From the NCBI RefSeq assembly GCF_963576675.1, contig NC_088917.1, positions 33,758,501 to 33,822,500 of the forward strand: DNA of 64,000 bases. Reading direction: 5' to 3'. Shown piece after piece: positions 1-11,515 of this stretch. Numbering within the stretch: position 1 is the first letter of the stretch; each line of letters begins with the position of its first letter. A program made the translations under genes and the position numbers. The stretch is from Euphorbia lathyris. Its lineage: Eukaryota; Streptophyta; Magnoliopsida; Malpighiales; Euphorbiaceae. The notes under the pieces were generated by a model. It saw nothing but the letters and a program-made list of their open reading frames with translations, had not been told where the DNA came from and did no database searches.

Positions 1-80
1 ACTTTCAGATGGACAGAATCAATGTCATAGATTTTGACATATGTTTTGAAAAACTCTTTGTTTTCCAATTCAGTCACTGG
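1..80. other. Unassigned left edge (flank of the 81-3062 element)
   Basis: No gene is recognised. The stretch is the left flank of the inverted-repeat element that starts at 81. It should be contiguous with the sequence after 3070 in an empty allele. Short open frames cross it in two frames, so a coding exon cannot be excluded, but nothing supports one. Confidence 0.3.
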
Positions 81-529
81 TAGGGTTAGGCATAGTTCGA
101 TTTCGGGGATTCAAAAATCGTTGAGATTGGATTGAACTTTGGGGATTCTTAAAAATGAATATCCAGATTGGATTGAAAATTTTGGTCTGGTCCAATTTAA
201 AGATTCGGAGATTCAGTTCCGGTCCAATCCAGTACAGTTATTTGATGAATCAAATAAATACCTATACTTTTACAAAAAAAAAAGTTAAAAATATAATTTA
301 TAAAATATTAAATATATTAATTCTTAATCAAAATAAATAACAGTATCAAATATTAATTTCAATCTGAATAAAATAATTGGTGAGCCGAATTGTTAAATAA
401 CAAAATCGAAAATCAGTTAACTTGAGTTCTAAAACCATTTGCTTCTTTCAAATGTTGTTTTACATTAAAAGGAACTCTGACAATCCAATTGAAATATGGA
501 TAGAGATGCTGCAACTTCATGATCCAAAC

Positions 530-735
530 TAAACAAGAACAACTCCACCTCAAATTCCAACACAGACTCATAACCCATAACAAATTCCAACAAAATCGTA
601 ACCCGTACATTAGGACACTAAAGATTAGACTCGTAACCCAAAACAAATTCCAACACAACAAAACCCAGAACAAATTCAAATTCCAAGCCAGACCAAATTC
701 AAATTCCAACACAGCTAAACCCAGAATAAAATAAA
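530..735. repeat. Degenerate CAAATTCCAACA-type repeat
   Basis: The motif CAAATTCCAACA or a near copy recurs about six times, mixed with AACCCA/AACCCG runs. It gives spurious open frames on both strands, including one at 413-775 on the minus strand. No coding function is seen. Confidence 0.5.
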
Positions 736-804
736 ATACACGGTAGCAAAAGAAATAAAATAGAGGGAAGAACATACCTTACTACCGCATATGACTCGAT
801 TTTG

Positions 805-1035
805 CTAGAGAGGAGGAAGAGCGTGATGAAGGAAGGAGCAGAGCAAGGAAGAAATGGCGATGAAGGAAGGAGCAAAACAAGGAAGAAACGACGATGAAAG
901 AATGAGGAAGAACTCGATGAAGGAAGGAGCAATGTAGTGGCGGGATGGAAGAAGAAGACGCGATGAAGAAAGAAGGACCAGATTAATGGCTGGCTGGAAG
1001 AAGAAGAAGACACAATGAAGGAAGCAGGGAAGAAG
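805..1035. repeat. Purine-rich degenerate repeat (GATGAAGGAAGGAGCA)
   Basis: The plus strand is almost entirely purine. A unit close to GATGAAGGAAGGAGCA followed by AAGGAAGAA recurs at least four times. The complementary strand translates into low-complexity Ser/Phe/Leu frames, which I read as artefacts of the composition. Confidence 0.55.
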
Positions 1036-1112
1036 CGGCAATACCAATTAGCAAAAATTAAGAATATAGTTTTCTTTTCTTTTCTATATATATTTCTGTG
1101 AATTAGTTTTAT

Positions 1113-1691
1113 GGATTAAGGTACAAAAATACTCATAACGTTATGGGTCAGGAGCAATTTTACCCTTAACGTCTAAAATGGTGCAATTTTACCCCTAACG
1201 TTGGAAGCCAAGAGCAATTTTACCCCTAACGTTGATAAATTGGGTCAATTTTAGACACTATTATAAAACACATATATTTTTATTCATTATTCTGCACCAA
1301 TTGCATAATAATTCGTTCTAAAAAAAGGTTTCATGTTTTTTATAATTTAATAATAGAATTTGAGATTAATATTTATAAATTCGGCGGATTTTTTGAATTT
1401 TTTTGTCTAATCCATACAAAAAGACAGTATATTTTTTATATTTTTTCACATCCCAACGAATGTTTGTGATTTATTACTGATAAAATGACACACGTATGAA
1501 GTGTAGATAACAAGATTCATGACCGAGAAGATAGTTTGATGAATTATTTCTCAAATTGACCCAATTTATTAACGTTAGGGGTAAAATTGCTCTTGGCTTC
1601 CAACGTTAGAGGTAAAATTGCACCATTTTAGACGTTAGGAGTAAAATTGCTCCTACCCCAAAACGTTAGAGGTATTTTTGCACCTTAACCC
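1113..1691. mobile_element. Mutator-type MITE with about 140-bp TIRs and 9-bp TSD
   Basis: The left end starts GGATTAAGGTACAAAAATAC. The right end is the inverse of GGGTTAAGGTGCAAAAATAC. The inverted arms continue for about 140 bp (1113-1255 and 1552-1691). They contain three iterations of an AATTTTACCCCTAACGTT motif. The element is flanked by a perfect 9-bp duplication, tagttttat, at 1104-1112 and 1692-1700, the size produced by Mutator-like transposases. The 579-bp element has no coding capacity. A truncated relative is present at 62190-62376. It lies inside the older element 81-3062. Confidence 0.85.
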
Positions 1692-1810
1692 TAGTTTTAT
1701 TTTAGATTGTGATATAATATACTTTATTACTAATTAATATTTTTTCTAACTATAATGTATAAATTGAGTATTATTAAAATTAAATTATAAAATTAAAGAA
1801 GTATTATTTA

Positions 1811-2762
1811 TTTATTTTTTTTTTTTGGTAAGAAGGGAAGAAAAAAAAAACAAACAAACAAAAACCTAACCCGGGATCAGTCTAGGAAGACTGACCCCAA
1901 TCCTATCCTCAAGAAGAGAAGGTAATAGAAAAGAAGGAGGAACGGAAAGGGTAGAAACACCTAACATCCCCCCATGCCCAGCAGCTGCCAAGCGATCCGC
2001 CACGCGGTTTTGCTCCCTATAAATATGGGAGAAGGTAAGAGAATCGAAGGCAGGACGAAGCCTCAAGATGGCTTTAATGAGATTCTGACTCTTAAGACAA
2101 ACAGCCTGTCTATCCGAAATCCTGTTGATAGCCTCCAAATTGTCAGACTCCACCGAAAGTCTTTTAACACCCATGCGAATGGCGAGTTTAATGCCAGACA
2201 AGATCCCCCAGAGCTCTGCAGTAAAGGAGGAGCCCGTACCTAAGTTATGGGTAAACCCAGCCAGCCAGGCGCCACCAGCATCCCGAAGAACTCCACCAGC
2301 AGCAATTCTGCCATTACTAAGGCAGGAGCCATCCGTATTCAACTTGACAACCCCTTCCCTGGGCTTCCTCCAACCAACTAACTGGACCTCTTTAACCGGG
2401 GAGGGGTGAACCAGGGGCTCTCCTTCAAAACTCTTTGTAATAACAGAGAGTTTTTTCGAGAAGTAAAACTGGAGGTCAGGAATAAAGACAGTCTTCTCAG
2501 CAAATAACTCTTCATTCCTCCATTTCCACATTTGGTGACAAATAATAGCGAAGAGAATAGCCCCGTGCTCCATACTGGCCAACAAATTCCCATTAACGCC
2601 TTCAGAGAACCAGTCAATATCAGAGAACCCCATAAAGGAAGGAAGGATGTGGTGAGGAAGGACCCCTTCCCAAACCTTTCTACTATTCGGGCAATCCCTC
2701 AAAGCATGGCACAATGTTTCCACATGGTCGTTGCATCTGCTACAGGCACCAGGCAATCCCTC
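1811..2762 (-). mobile_element. 5'-truncated non-LTR retrotransposon (LINE, L1-type)
   Basis: The element is flanked by a perfect 16-bp target duplication, AAAGAAGTATTATTTA, at 1795-1810 and 2763-2778. On the minus strand it ends in an A-rich tail, seen on the plus strand as the T tract at about 1811-1826, directly abutting the duplication. This is the signature of target-primed reverse transcription. Only the last 0.95 kb of the element was copied: the end of a zf-RVT domain and the RNase H domain. The intact TSD suggests a fairly recent insertion into the older element 81-3062. Confidence 0.9.
1866..2756 (-). pseudogene. LINE reverse transcriptase C-terminus: zf-RVT remnant plus RNase H (RVT_3)
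   Basis: About 296 codons are open, but the 5' end is lost by truncation, so there is no true start. Residues 5-35 match the cysteine/histidine zinc-binding tail found after plant LINE reverse transcriptases (CSRC, then CHALRDC). Residues 137-260 form an RNase H type-1 domain. All four acidic residues are visible: D142 in NTDGS, E181 in AELWG, D205 in ESDN and D254 in RVADRLA. The frame ends in a normal stop at 1866-1868, about 40 bp before the A-rich tail. The RNase H would have degraded the RNA strand of the RNA-DNA hybrid. It is not expected to be expressed as a functional protein. Confidence 0.85.
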
Positions 2763-3070
2763 AAAGAAGTATTATTTATAATATAAGGAGATATATTATA
2801 TGGGGTACTATTTAAACTAAATTATAAAATTATATAGGGGAAAAATAAAATTTCATATATAAATATAAATTTAATATGATAAATATTCAGTTCTTTCAAT
2901 CCAGTTCGGTCTAATCTAATTCAATTCGGTCATCAGTCCAGTTATGGATAATTTCGATCCAGTTCTTTGATAAAAAGTTAATAGTCCAATTCGATCAAGT
3001 TCTTTGAAAAAAGTAAATAATTCGATCCAATTCAGTTTCTCCAGGATCTGTGCCCAACCCTAGTTAGTGG

Positions 3071-3630
3071 ACGACCTGTTGATTGTGTCACAAATATGCT
3101 CCCATCTTCAGACGGAGGTGACTAGAAATATTAGAGTACACACGCTTGTAATAATTTTGACCACGTCTTCCACTGCACTTTTTCTATTATGATTTTAAAA
3201 ATTTACAAACATACTTTTGTCAATTAAACCCTCAATCAAAGGGATATTTACTTCCTCCTCCATGACTCTTTTGATTGTTAATGAAACTTAGGCAAATAGT
3301 TGCCTCTTCCCATATTTTATTGACCACGGTTATAGACAAATTCAATACTTCCAACACCACACTATAGACAAATCTCATTCTTTCCAACCACATCAAGAAG
3401 GCTAGAATGTGTTTGGAATGATATGGAGTGATTAATAAAACCACGACCAATATCATGTAGAGTCCAAGTCCATCTTATGAAATGACATGAGTTTTTCTGG
3501 TGAGCAAATCATTTTTCAACGAATTGGAAAAAGTTCAGGTTATCAATGTGTTTGGAATGATATGGAGTAATTAATGCAAGATTTTTTCAGATCTCATATA
3601 TTAGTATCAAAATAAAATAAATCCCAATAA
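3071..3630. other. Non-coding stretch with a 31-bp direct repeat
   Basis: No gene is recognised. A 31-bp segment beginning AATGTGTTTGGAATG occurs at 3406-3436 and again at 3545-3575 with one mismatch. A 74-codon minus-strand frame at 3232-3456 has no recognisable domain. Confidence 0.4.
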
Positions 3631-4040
3631 ATTACAAAATTTTAATAGCCAAATCATATATTTAAATAATTACTAATATTATTAGCCTTTTCTAAAAGCT
3701 ATAATTGCGTTACCATTTCTAACTTTTTCGTATTATTCTTATTCTTAATTTTATTACTTTCTTCCATCTTTATTATTAGATTCAATCAACCCTTAAACAA
3801 TTACTCAAAAGCCAATTAAGTCTCCATTTTCCAGAATTAACTCTTCTATCTTTTCATTTTTTATTAAGATAATCTCTATGATAAATGCGTTAAGACATAC
3901 ATATCTCACTTCTATTAAATGAGAGTGCGTTGGTTTTAAAAGTTATGAAAAATAAAAATATTTCAAAATAAAATTAAAAAATCATGTCTTTGTGATTCAT
4001 ATTTCTATTATTTAATATATAAAAAAATTGAAAGAAAAAT
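3631..4040. repeat. Tandem AT-rich host repeat, unit A
   Basis: This unit of about 410 bp runs from an AAATTTTAATAGCC motif to the next AAATTTTAATAACC motif at about 4048. The same order of landmarks recurs in units B and C: CCAAATCATATATTTAAATA, then TTTATTACTTT, then ACTCAAAAG.CAATTAAGTC, then TCTCACTTCTA.TAAATGAGAG. Units A and B are directly repeated, and unit B is broken by nested transposons. The function is unknown. Confidence 0.7.
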
Positions 4041-4111
4041 AAACTACAAAATTTTAATAACCAAATCATATATTTAAATAATTAACTAATATTATCATCA
4101 TCTTCCACAAG
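4041..4111. repeat. Tandem host repeat, unit B, left part
   Basis: This is the first 71 bp of the second repeat unit, up to the target site tccacaag (4104-4111). The rest resumes at 14302, after about 10.2 kb of nested insertions. Confidence 0.65.
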
Positions 4112-4555
4112 TAGACCTGTCCATGGGTTGAGCTAGGCCGGGTCTGTCGGGTTTTTAGGTAAAAATACTCGGTCCAAGCCCAGCCTAGCTCACTATTAAT
4201 TTAGGCGGGTTAGGTCGGGCTAGGTTCGGGCTTAAAAATCAAATCTCAAGTCCAATTCATATGAGCCCATCTAAATATAAATATAAAATTATTAATTATA
4301 AAAAATTAAAAATTATTCTTAAAAATAAATATTTAATATAATAAATATATACATTTATTAATTAATATTAATAGATGGGCGGACCGGACCATGCTATTTT
4401 ATTAATCTCAAACCCGTCCAAAAAATAGACGGGCTTTAATGGGCCTGGATCGGGCTAGATGGGCTAGGCCTATGAACAAGTTTTATTGTCTAAGCCCGGT
4501 CCAATGGACACGAGCCTGATCGACGGGCGAATACTCGGGCCCGTGGTCAAGTCTA
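4112..4555. mobile_element. hAT-type MITE (GGGC/CGGGC-rich), 8-bp TSD
   Basis: The left end is TAGACCTGTCCATGGG and the right end is the inverse of TAGACTTGACCACGGG. The perfect 8-bp duplication tccacaag lies at 4104-4111 and 4556-4563, the size expected for hAT transposases. The arms are rich in GGGCCGGGC-type motifs and the centre is AT-rich. It is 444 bp long with no coding capacity. Its last two bases (TA) are included in the target duplication of the next element, so it was already present when that element inserted. Confidence 0.85.
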
Positions 4556-4582
4556 TCCACAAGGATTTTATAAGAGGATCCG

Positions 4583-6482
4583 TGTCACGTCCGTGTCGCA
4601 ATTTCTAGAATTTATACCTAGACATTAATATATATTATAATTATTGGATGTGTGATTTTTATTTGGTGTTATAGGCAAAATTTGGAGTTAATTCGATGGG
4701 TTTAGGTGTAAATTAAAAGTTTAGGGTAATTATTAAAAGATTATATAAAGATGGAGGACCAAAAGGGATATTTGACAAATTTGGGATATAAATCCCAAAT
4801 GTTCTAGACTCTCTCGACATCATCTTCTTTTCATTCTTTTTCTTCTCTGTTTCTTTTTCTTTTAATCGTTCTTCGACCGTTTCTCCACCGTTTCTTTGAT
4901 TTACGGAGATTCGACCGTCCAAATCACTTGAAACTTAAACTATAGCATCCTTAGGCATAGATCTAAATCCTAATCGAAGAGTTTCTGAATTTCGGAAGTG
5001 TTTGGAGGGGAAACGTCTTAGACTGATTTAGCGGAGAATTGAACGGGTGTATTTTCTTCAATTCATAGCTAAGGTAAGTAACTACCAACTATATTTTGAG
5101 TTTTATGTATATAGATATATATATATAATCAAAGAATTTCCAGAAATTGATATTTTAGGGTTATGCCGGAACTTTGTAAAATTGAGGTTTTTCACAATCT
5201 TGCTTTTTATTGTGAAATTATAGTTCCAATGAGCTATTGACTATGTTTATATATGAATTACAGATTTTACTTGGTTATGTTGATTTGAGGTTTTCGTTGA
5301 TTGATTAACTTTGGAATTTTATTTGATTAAGGATTGATATTTTGGAGAATTGACACTTGTGAGCTTGATTATGATCAAGTGAAGTATATACATATACGCA
5401 TATATGTTTTTGGTTTCAATCTACATATATATATATGGAATTAAATATTTGGTATCCATTGAGAGTAGTCCGGTATGGTGGATTTAATTTTCAAAGACCA
5501 TATTTAGTGAGAAATATGGCCTGTGTACACAGTCTGAAGACCTATTGGGTATGGCAGAGAAGTGTTGGGTAAGACCATATGGGATAGGCAATGTTAAGAG
5601 ACGTCTCGTATATGTTGTGAATTGTGATTTGATTTATAAGGGGATGAACTCAAGAATGGATACAAGATTATATATTTTTGGTTTTTGGTTTAATACCTTG
5701 ATTCTATTATGAACTTTAGTTTTGAGTATATTTTACAAGGTTTTGATTAAATCCTTTATAAATGTATATATAAGTAGTTATGTTAAGTAAAGTTGATTTT
5801 TATAGCTGATAGTTTCTTATTGAGATTTTTGTCTCATGTTTTCCAAATGTTTTAATGTTTTGTTTTAGGCGAAGAAGTGCAAGGTACCGAGAGGGGTACT
5901 CGATCCTAGGGCGAGGTTCGGTTACAGTACGAGGTGCAAGTCGTCTCTAGGGTATTGCATCCATTTTGTCCATGTACATATATGTGGATAGTATACGGAC
6001 ACTTGTATAACTTGTTTTTGGCAGTGTCCTTTTGTTTGGTTTGTATTATCTACTGGTATATCTACAATTAGCTGGAGTTGAGAACTTATGGAATAGTGTG
6101 ATATCGGTTATGATTAAGTCATAACTTTGAGCTAGTGATATAGAGAATTGTCTATATAGGTGCTGCTGGAAGATCAGATTCATACCTGAATCTTGTGATG
6201 CATTTTTCGACCAGATATAGGTCGAATCTGTCATGGAGTCATAAATGAAAGTTCTTTATTTTTATCTTATGTTTCCAGGGGTTTTTGAATCGCCTTAATC
6301 GGACTCCGTATGAAAAAGTTAAGCTGGAAACGATATATATTATTCATTTTAGCTTTAAACCAGAATTTGGTTTTTGATTTGATTTTTCTCCTTAATTGAG
6401 AGATATTGCTACTGGTTTATATAATAAGTCAGTGGTAATGTCTCACCGTCTTATCTGATCTTATTTTGGGCCGGGTTTGACA
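4583..6482 (+). repeat. 5' LTR of the gypsy element
   Basis: It begins TGTCACG and ends TTTGACA. A TATA-like TATATAAAG lies at 4742-4750 and is conserved in the 3' LTR. The LTR has no real coding sequence; short open frames at 4713-4922 and 6046-6234 recur in the other LTR only because it is a copy. Confidence 0.95.
4742..4750 (+). promoter_or_regulatory. Putative TATA box in the gypsy LTR
   Basis: TATATAAAG followed by a purine-rich leader is present at the same place in both LTRs (also 11675-11683). It is the best candidate for the core promoter. The transcription start is not determined. Confidence 0.45.
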
Positions 6483-6485
6483 TTT

Positions 6486-6496
6486 TGGTATCAGAG
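6486..6496 (+). other. Primer-binding site (initiator Met tRNA) of the gypsy element
   Basis: TGGTATCAGAG lies 3 bp after the 5' LTR. This is the standard plant complement to the 3' end of initiator methionine tRNA, used to prime minus-strand DNA synthesis. Confidence 0.9.
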
Positions 6497-6631
6497 AATA
6501 GGTTTAATCTATATCCATAAGTGGATATCTAGGTAATATAATGTGATTCTTTGTATTTCTTGTGTTGCACACATGACATTCATGCATATCATATATCTAC
6601 ATATAATTATAATGGTGTCTTTATCATATAG

Positions 6632-9600
6632 ATGCATCCGAGACGACCGCGTGGCCGACCGCCTCTAAATCGAGGTAGAGGTAGAGATGAGGAAAGAAAA
6701 GAGTTAGGATGGGGTCTTGAGGGCATAGGGGATAGTGAAGCCTCTGATGCTAGAGTTCCACCCATTAACCAACCTCAAAGACAACAACAACCATTGCCTC
6801 CACGTCGACCTGTTAATCTTCCAGCTGAACAACCTGCACCATATGTGGCTCCACAAGCTGCAATGCCACAAGTAGTACAACTTGAACCCCGAGCTTTAGT
6901 TGAAGCTTTTGTTACCATGATGGAAACACGGGAAGCACATAGAAGGCCCAGTGAGCTGATTGAGGATGCCAAAAATTGTGGGGCATTTGATTTCAAAGGT
7001 ACAATTGACTCTGAGGAAGCTGATAATTGGTTAAAGGCTACAGAAAAAGCCTTTAGTACTATGCAGTTACGTGATGAGGATAAAGTCAGGGTTGTGTTTG
7101 GTTTATTACATGGACCAGCAGATGCATGGTTAACTCGAGTCAGGGGTTTGTATCCTGAAGGTTTGAATTGGGGAGTTTTCAAACGTGAGTTTATGAGAGA
7201 ATATCTGACTGAAACCTTCCAGAAAGCGAAGAGAAATGAGTTCTTTAATTTGAAACAGGGGACTATGGCTGTGAAAGAGTATGTGGACAAGTTTGATGAT
7301 TTATATCGTTATGCTAGTCAGTGGTTTCCTACTGAGGAAGTGAAATGTGAGAGATTTAAGGACGGATTGAGTGCATTTTATCAGAATGAGCTGAGTTTAT
7401 ATGAGGGTGTACATTATCGTGGCTGGGTAGAGAAAGCATTACAGAAAGAAAAGTTAAAGGGGAAGTTAGAATCAGAGACTAGTCAAAAGCAGTCAGAGGA
7501 GGTTGGGAGATCAAAGTTTGCTAGAGGAGGACCATCTCAGTTTCGGGGTAGTCAGATACAAAGTCAGGCTTCAAGAGGAGCATTTGTGAATCGTAGTACT
7601 TTTCGAGCACCTGATACTTTTAGCCAAGCTTCACACGGTCCTTCAATTGCTAGTAGTGGCAATGTTTTAAAGTGTAGTCAGTGTGGGCAATTTCATTCAG
7701 GTGAATGCAGAAAGAGAACATTACAGTGTTTTCAGTGTGGCGGAAGTGGTCACTTAAGGAGGGATTGTCCTTCAGGGAGGACAACTGAACCTCAGAGAAG
7801 AATTGTTTGTTATGAGTGTGGTGAGGAAGGACATGTACGTACTAGTTGTCCTAAACTGAATAGAGCTGGAAGGGGTAGAGGATTACAGACTGACAGAGGA
7901 AGTAGAGGTAATTTGTTTGGGAGAGGAAATAATCGGGGTAATGGTAGAGGTACTAATATGGGAAGAGGAGCTGGTAATACTTCTCAAGGAGCTAGGAATC
8001 AGGGTAATCAGTCAGATAGAGCTGCAACTCAACCTCGAGCTTTTGCTATGACTCCACAAGAAGTTGTTGCATCTGCAGAAGTTATCACCGGTACGATTTC
8101 TTTATTTGGAAAAGATGCTTATCTGCTTATTGATCCTGGTGCTACACATTCTTTTGTGTCTCCATTATTTATGTCTGATATAATTTGGGAGTCAAAACTT
8201 ATGCCAGAACGTTTAACTGTTAGCATGCCTATGGGAGAATCCTTAGTATGTACACATGTATATCCTAATTGTGAGGTGAAGTTAGGGGAGTCTTTTATAG
8301 ATGTGAATTTGATACCTTTGATGGTGCAAACATTTGATGTCATCTTAGGCATGGATTCATTATCTAAATATCAAGCAATGGTAGATTGTTCTAAAAAGAA
8401 AGTTAATCTAGTATTAGCTAGTGGGGAGGGATATGTGTTTCATGGTGAGAGAGGTGTACGTAGAAGTATAGTCACAGTTATGACAGCTATGAAAATGCTA
8501 AGGAAAGGATGTGACGCTTTCTTGGCATATGTGGTAGATAGTAATAAGGAATCTCCCAAATTAGAAGATGTGCCAATTGTGAATGAGTATCCAGATGTCT
8601 TTCCGGATGAAATACCAGGGTTACCACCAGTAAGAGAAGTAGAGTTTGCAATTGATTTGCAGCCTGGTACTGCTCCTATATCACTTGCACCATATAGAAT
8701 GGCACCAGCAGAAATGAAAGAATTGAAAGTGCAGTTGCAGGAGTTATTGGATAAGGGATATATTCGACCTAGTGTATCACCATGGGGAGCTCCAGTTTTG
8801 TTTGTAAAAAAGAAGGATGGTACAATGCGGTTATGCATTGATTATCGTCAACTGAACAAGGTTACTATTCGTAACAAGTATCCATTACCAAGAATTGACG
8901 ATTTGTTTGATCAATTGCAAGGAGCAACCATATTTTCAAAAATTGACCTGAGAACTGGGTATCATCAATTGAAGGTCAGGGAAGAGGATGTTTAGAAAAT
9001 AGCTTTTAGAACTCGATACGGGCATTATGAATTTTTGGTTATGCCATTTGGATTAACTAATGCACCTGCTGCTTTTATGGACCTTATGAATAGGATTTTT
9101 AAACCTTACTTAGATACATTTGTAATTGTGTTTATCGACGATATCCTTGTGTATTTTAAGGATAGGGAAAATCACAGTAAGCATTTGAGAACAGTTTTGC
9201 AGATTCTCAGGGAGAAACAATTGTATGCAAAATTTAGCAAATGTGAGTTTTGGCTTGATGAAATGATGTTCTTAGGTCATGTGGTATCAGCTAGGGGAAT
9301 TTTAGTTGATCCTAAGAAAGTTGAAGCTGTAGCTAATTGGGAAGCACCGTCGAATGTACATGAAGTACGTAGTTTCCTGGGATTAGCGGGTTATTACAGA
9401 AGATTTGTAAAAGGATTCTCACTTATAGCTTGTCTGATGACACGATTACTGCGGAAGGGTGTTAAATTTGAGTGGACACCTGAATGTCAAGAAAGTTTTG
9501 ATATATTAAAGTCAAGACTTATCAGTGCTCATGTGTTAGCACTACCTATAGTGGGTGAAGGGTATACAGTGTACAGTGATGCATCAGGGCAAGGTCTCGG

Positions 9601-11467
9601 AATTGTATTGATGCAGAATGATAAAGTTATTGCTTATGCGTCACGACAATTAAGGCCACATGAATTGAATTACCCGACACATGATCTTGAATTAGCTGCC
9701 GTGGTGTTTGCTTTAAAGATTTGGAGACATTATCTTTATGGTGAAAAGTGTCTATTTTTCACTGATCATAAAAGTCTGAAATATATAATGACACAGAAGG
9801 AATTGAATTTGAGGCAAAGGAGATGGATTGAGTTATTGAAAGACTATGACCTGACTATTGAATATCATCCTGGTAAAGCTAATGTCGTAGCTAATGCTTT
9901 AAGTCGCAAAAACGTTGGAAGTTTGAGCTATATACAATCAGTGAGAATGCCTTTATTGCTTGATATGAGAGCTTTGAATGTTGAAATGGTTTGTGGAGAT
10001 GAGGCAGTATTATGTGCAATGTTGAAGGTGAGACCGATTCTTCGAGACAGAATTAAAGAAGCTCAAAATCAAGATGAATTTTTAGAACAAATCAGAAAAG
10101 ACGTGAGCGAGGGGAAGAAGATTGACTATAAAGTAACAGAAGATGGCATGTTAATGTTTGGAGACAGAATGTGTGTTCCAAATGTTCATGATATCAAAAA
10201 GGAGATATTAGAAGAAGCTCATGATTCGTCATATACAATGCACCCTGGGAGTACTAAAATGTACAGAAATCTTCGAGAGCATTTCTGGTGGAAAGGAATG
10301 AAAAGGGAGATAGCTGAATATGTGGGTAGATGTTTAAGTTGCCAACAAGTCAAAGCAGAACATCAAGGACCTGCTGGTACTTTACAACCACTTCCTATTC
10401 CTGAATGGAAGTGGGAACATATTACAATGGATTTTGTCAGTGGATTACCTCGTACACAACATGGTAATGATTCTATATGGGTAATTGTGGATAGATTAAC
10501 AAAATCAGCCCACTTTCTCCCGGTGAAAGTGACTTTTTCTTTAGAGAAGCTGGCACAGTTGTATATCAAGGAGATTGTTAGACTTCATGGTGTACCAGTT
10601 TCTATTGTTTCTGACAGGGATCCTCGCTTTACATCAAGGTTTTGGCCTAGTTTTCAAGATGCATTAGGCACAAGATTGAATTTCAGTACAGCTTTCCATC
10701 CACAGACTGATGGTCAAAGTGAACGTACCATTCAAACATTGGAAGATATGTTGAGAGCTAGCATTTTGAATTTCCAAAGTAGTTGGGATGTACATTTGCC
10801 TTTAATGGAGTTTGCATATAATAACAGTTATCAATCTAGTATTGATATGGCACCTTATGAAGCCTTATATGGAAGAAGATGTAGAACTCCATTATGTTGG
10901 TCTGAAGTAGGCGAGAGACAGTTATTAGGGCCTGAGATAGTGCAGTTGACAACAGAAAAGGTGCAAATCATACAACAGAAGTTAAAAGAAGCACAAGACA
11001 GACAAAAGAGTTATGCAGATCTGAAACGAAGACCAATTGAATATGATGTGGGAGATAGAGTATTTCTGAAAGTATCACCGTGGAAGGGTTTACTTCGGTT
11101 TGGCAAGAAAGGGAAGTTGAGTCCTAGATTCATTGGTCCATATGAAGTTGTGGAAAGAGTTGGACCAGTTGCATATCGATTACAATTGCCTCAGAATCTC
11201 TCTAATATACATGATGTATTCCATGTTTCAATGCTACGGAGGTATAGGAGTGATCGGAATCACATCATTCAAGAGCAGCCAATTGAATTGTCTGAAGACT
11301 TGCCCTATAAAGAGGAACCAGTAGCTATCTTAGCTAGAGAACAGAAAGTCCTCAGGAACAAAACCACACCACTTGTTAAAGTCATGTGGCACAGACACTC
11401 TCGTGAGGAAGCAACTTGGGAAAGAGAGGAGGATATGAGACAACAATATCCCCATTTATTCACCTAG
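6632..11467 (+). pseudogene. Gypsy gag-pol polyprotein (Gag-PR-RT-RNase H-INT-chromodomain), one in-frame stop
   Basis: A single frame of about 1611 codons is interrupted by TAG at 8993-8995 inside RT. Gag (retrotrans_gag region about residues 110-285) is followed by CCHC-type knuckles: [12 protein letters not shown] (about 348) is atypical, then [14 protein letters not shown] (366) and [14 protein letters not shown] (393). The protease motif is DPGATHS (about 501) rather than the usual D-S/T-G. RT has FIDD (about 834) as its YxDD-type box. RNase H retains the first three acidic positions, but the final motif reads VVANALS where chromoviruses normally have VADALS, so the last catalytic Asp is Asn. 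Integrase has the H-H-C-C zinc finger and the D-D-E core ([21 protein letters not shown]). The C-terminus (about 1555-1611) resembles the chromodomain of Tekay-type elements, which helps target insertion to heterochromatin. Start: ATG at 6632, about 150 bp after the 5' LTR. Confidence 0.95.
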
Positions 11468-11499
11468 ACGGGTAAGTACAATTTCGTGGGCGAAATTTC

Positions 11500-11515
11500 T
11501 TAAGGTGGGGAGAAT
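11500..11515 (+). other. Polypurine tract of the gypsy element
   Basis: The purine-rich run AAGGTGGGGAGAA abuts the 3' LTR, which starts at 11516. It is the expected plus-strand primer site. Confidence 0.8.

Larger units (their letters stand above)
81..3062. mobile_element. hAT-like terminal-inverted-repeat element, old, with two nested insertions
   Basis: The left end reads TAGGGTTAGGCATAG and the right end is the inverse of TAGGGTTGGGCACAG. Both arms are rich in degenerate GGTTCGGT/TCCAATCCAG-type motifs (about 90-240 and 2890-3050), typical of plant non-autonomous hAT-like repeats. The flanks gtcactgg (73-80) and gttagtgg (3063-3070) agree at 6 of 8 positions, consistent with a diverged 8-bp target duplication. 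No transposase is encoded. The element contains a MULE-type MITE at 1113-1691 and a LINE at 1811-2762, so it is the oldest layer of this nest. The family assignment is inference. Confidence 0.5.

Noticed and set aside
413..1047. Three minus-strand frames of 80-120 codons rich in Phe, Leu, Ser and Trp
   Set aside because: They are translations of a degenerate repeat and a purine-rich tract with extreme composition, inside a non-coding transposon.
3232..3456. 74-codon minus-strand frame
   Set aside because: No recognisable domain, start context or neighbours; AT-rich non-coding region.
4713..4922. Minus-strand open frame repeated at 11646-11855, and the pair 6046-6234 and 12979-13167
   Set aside because: They recur only because they lie in the two LTRs of the gypsy element; no domain or codon signal.
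6632..8995. Reading the gypsy gag-pol as two genes separated by a natural stop at 8993
   Set aside because: The stop falls inside the RT domain, not at a domain boundary, and the frame continues unchanged, so it is a nonsense mutation.
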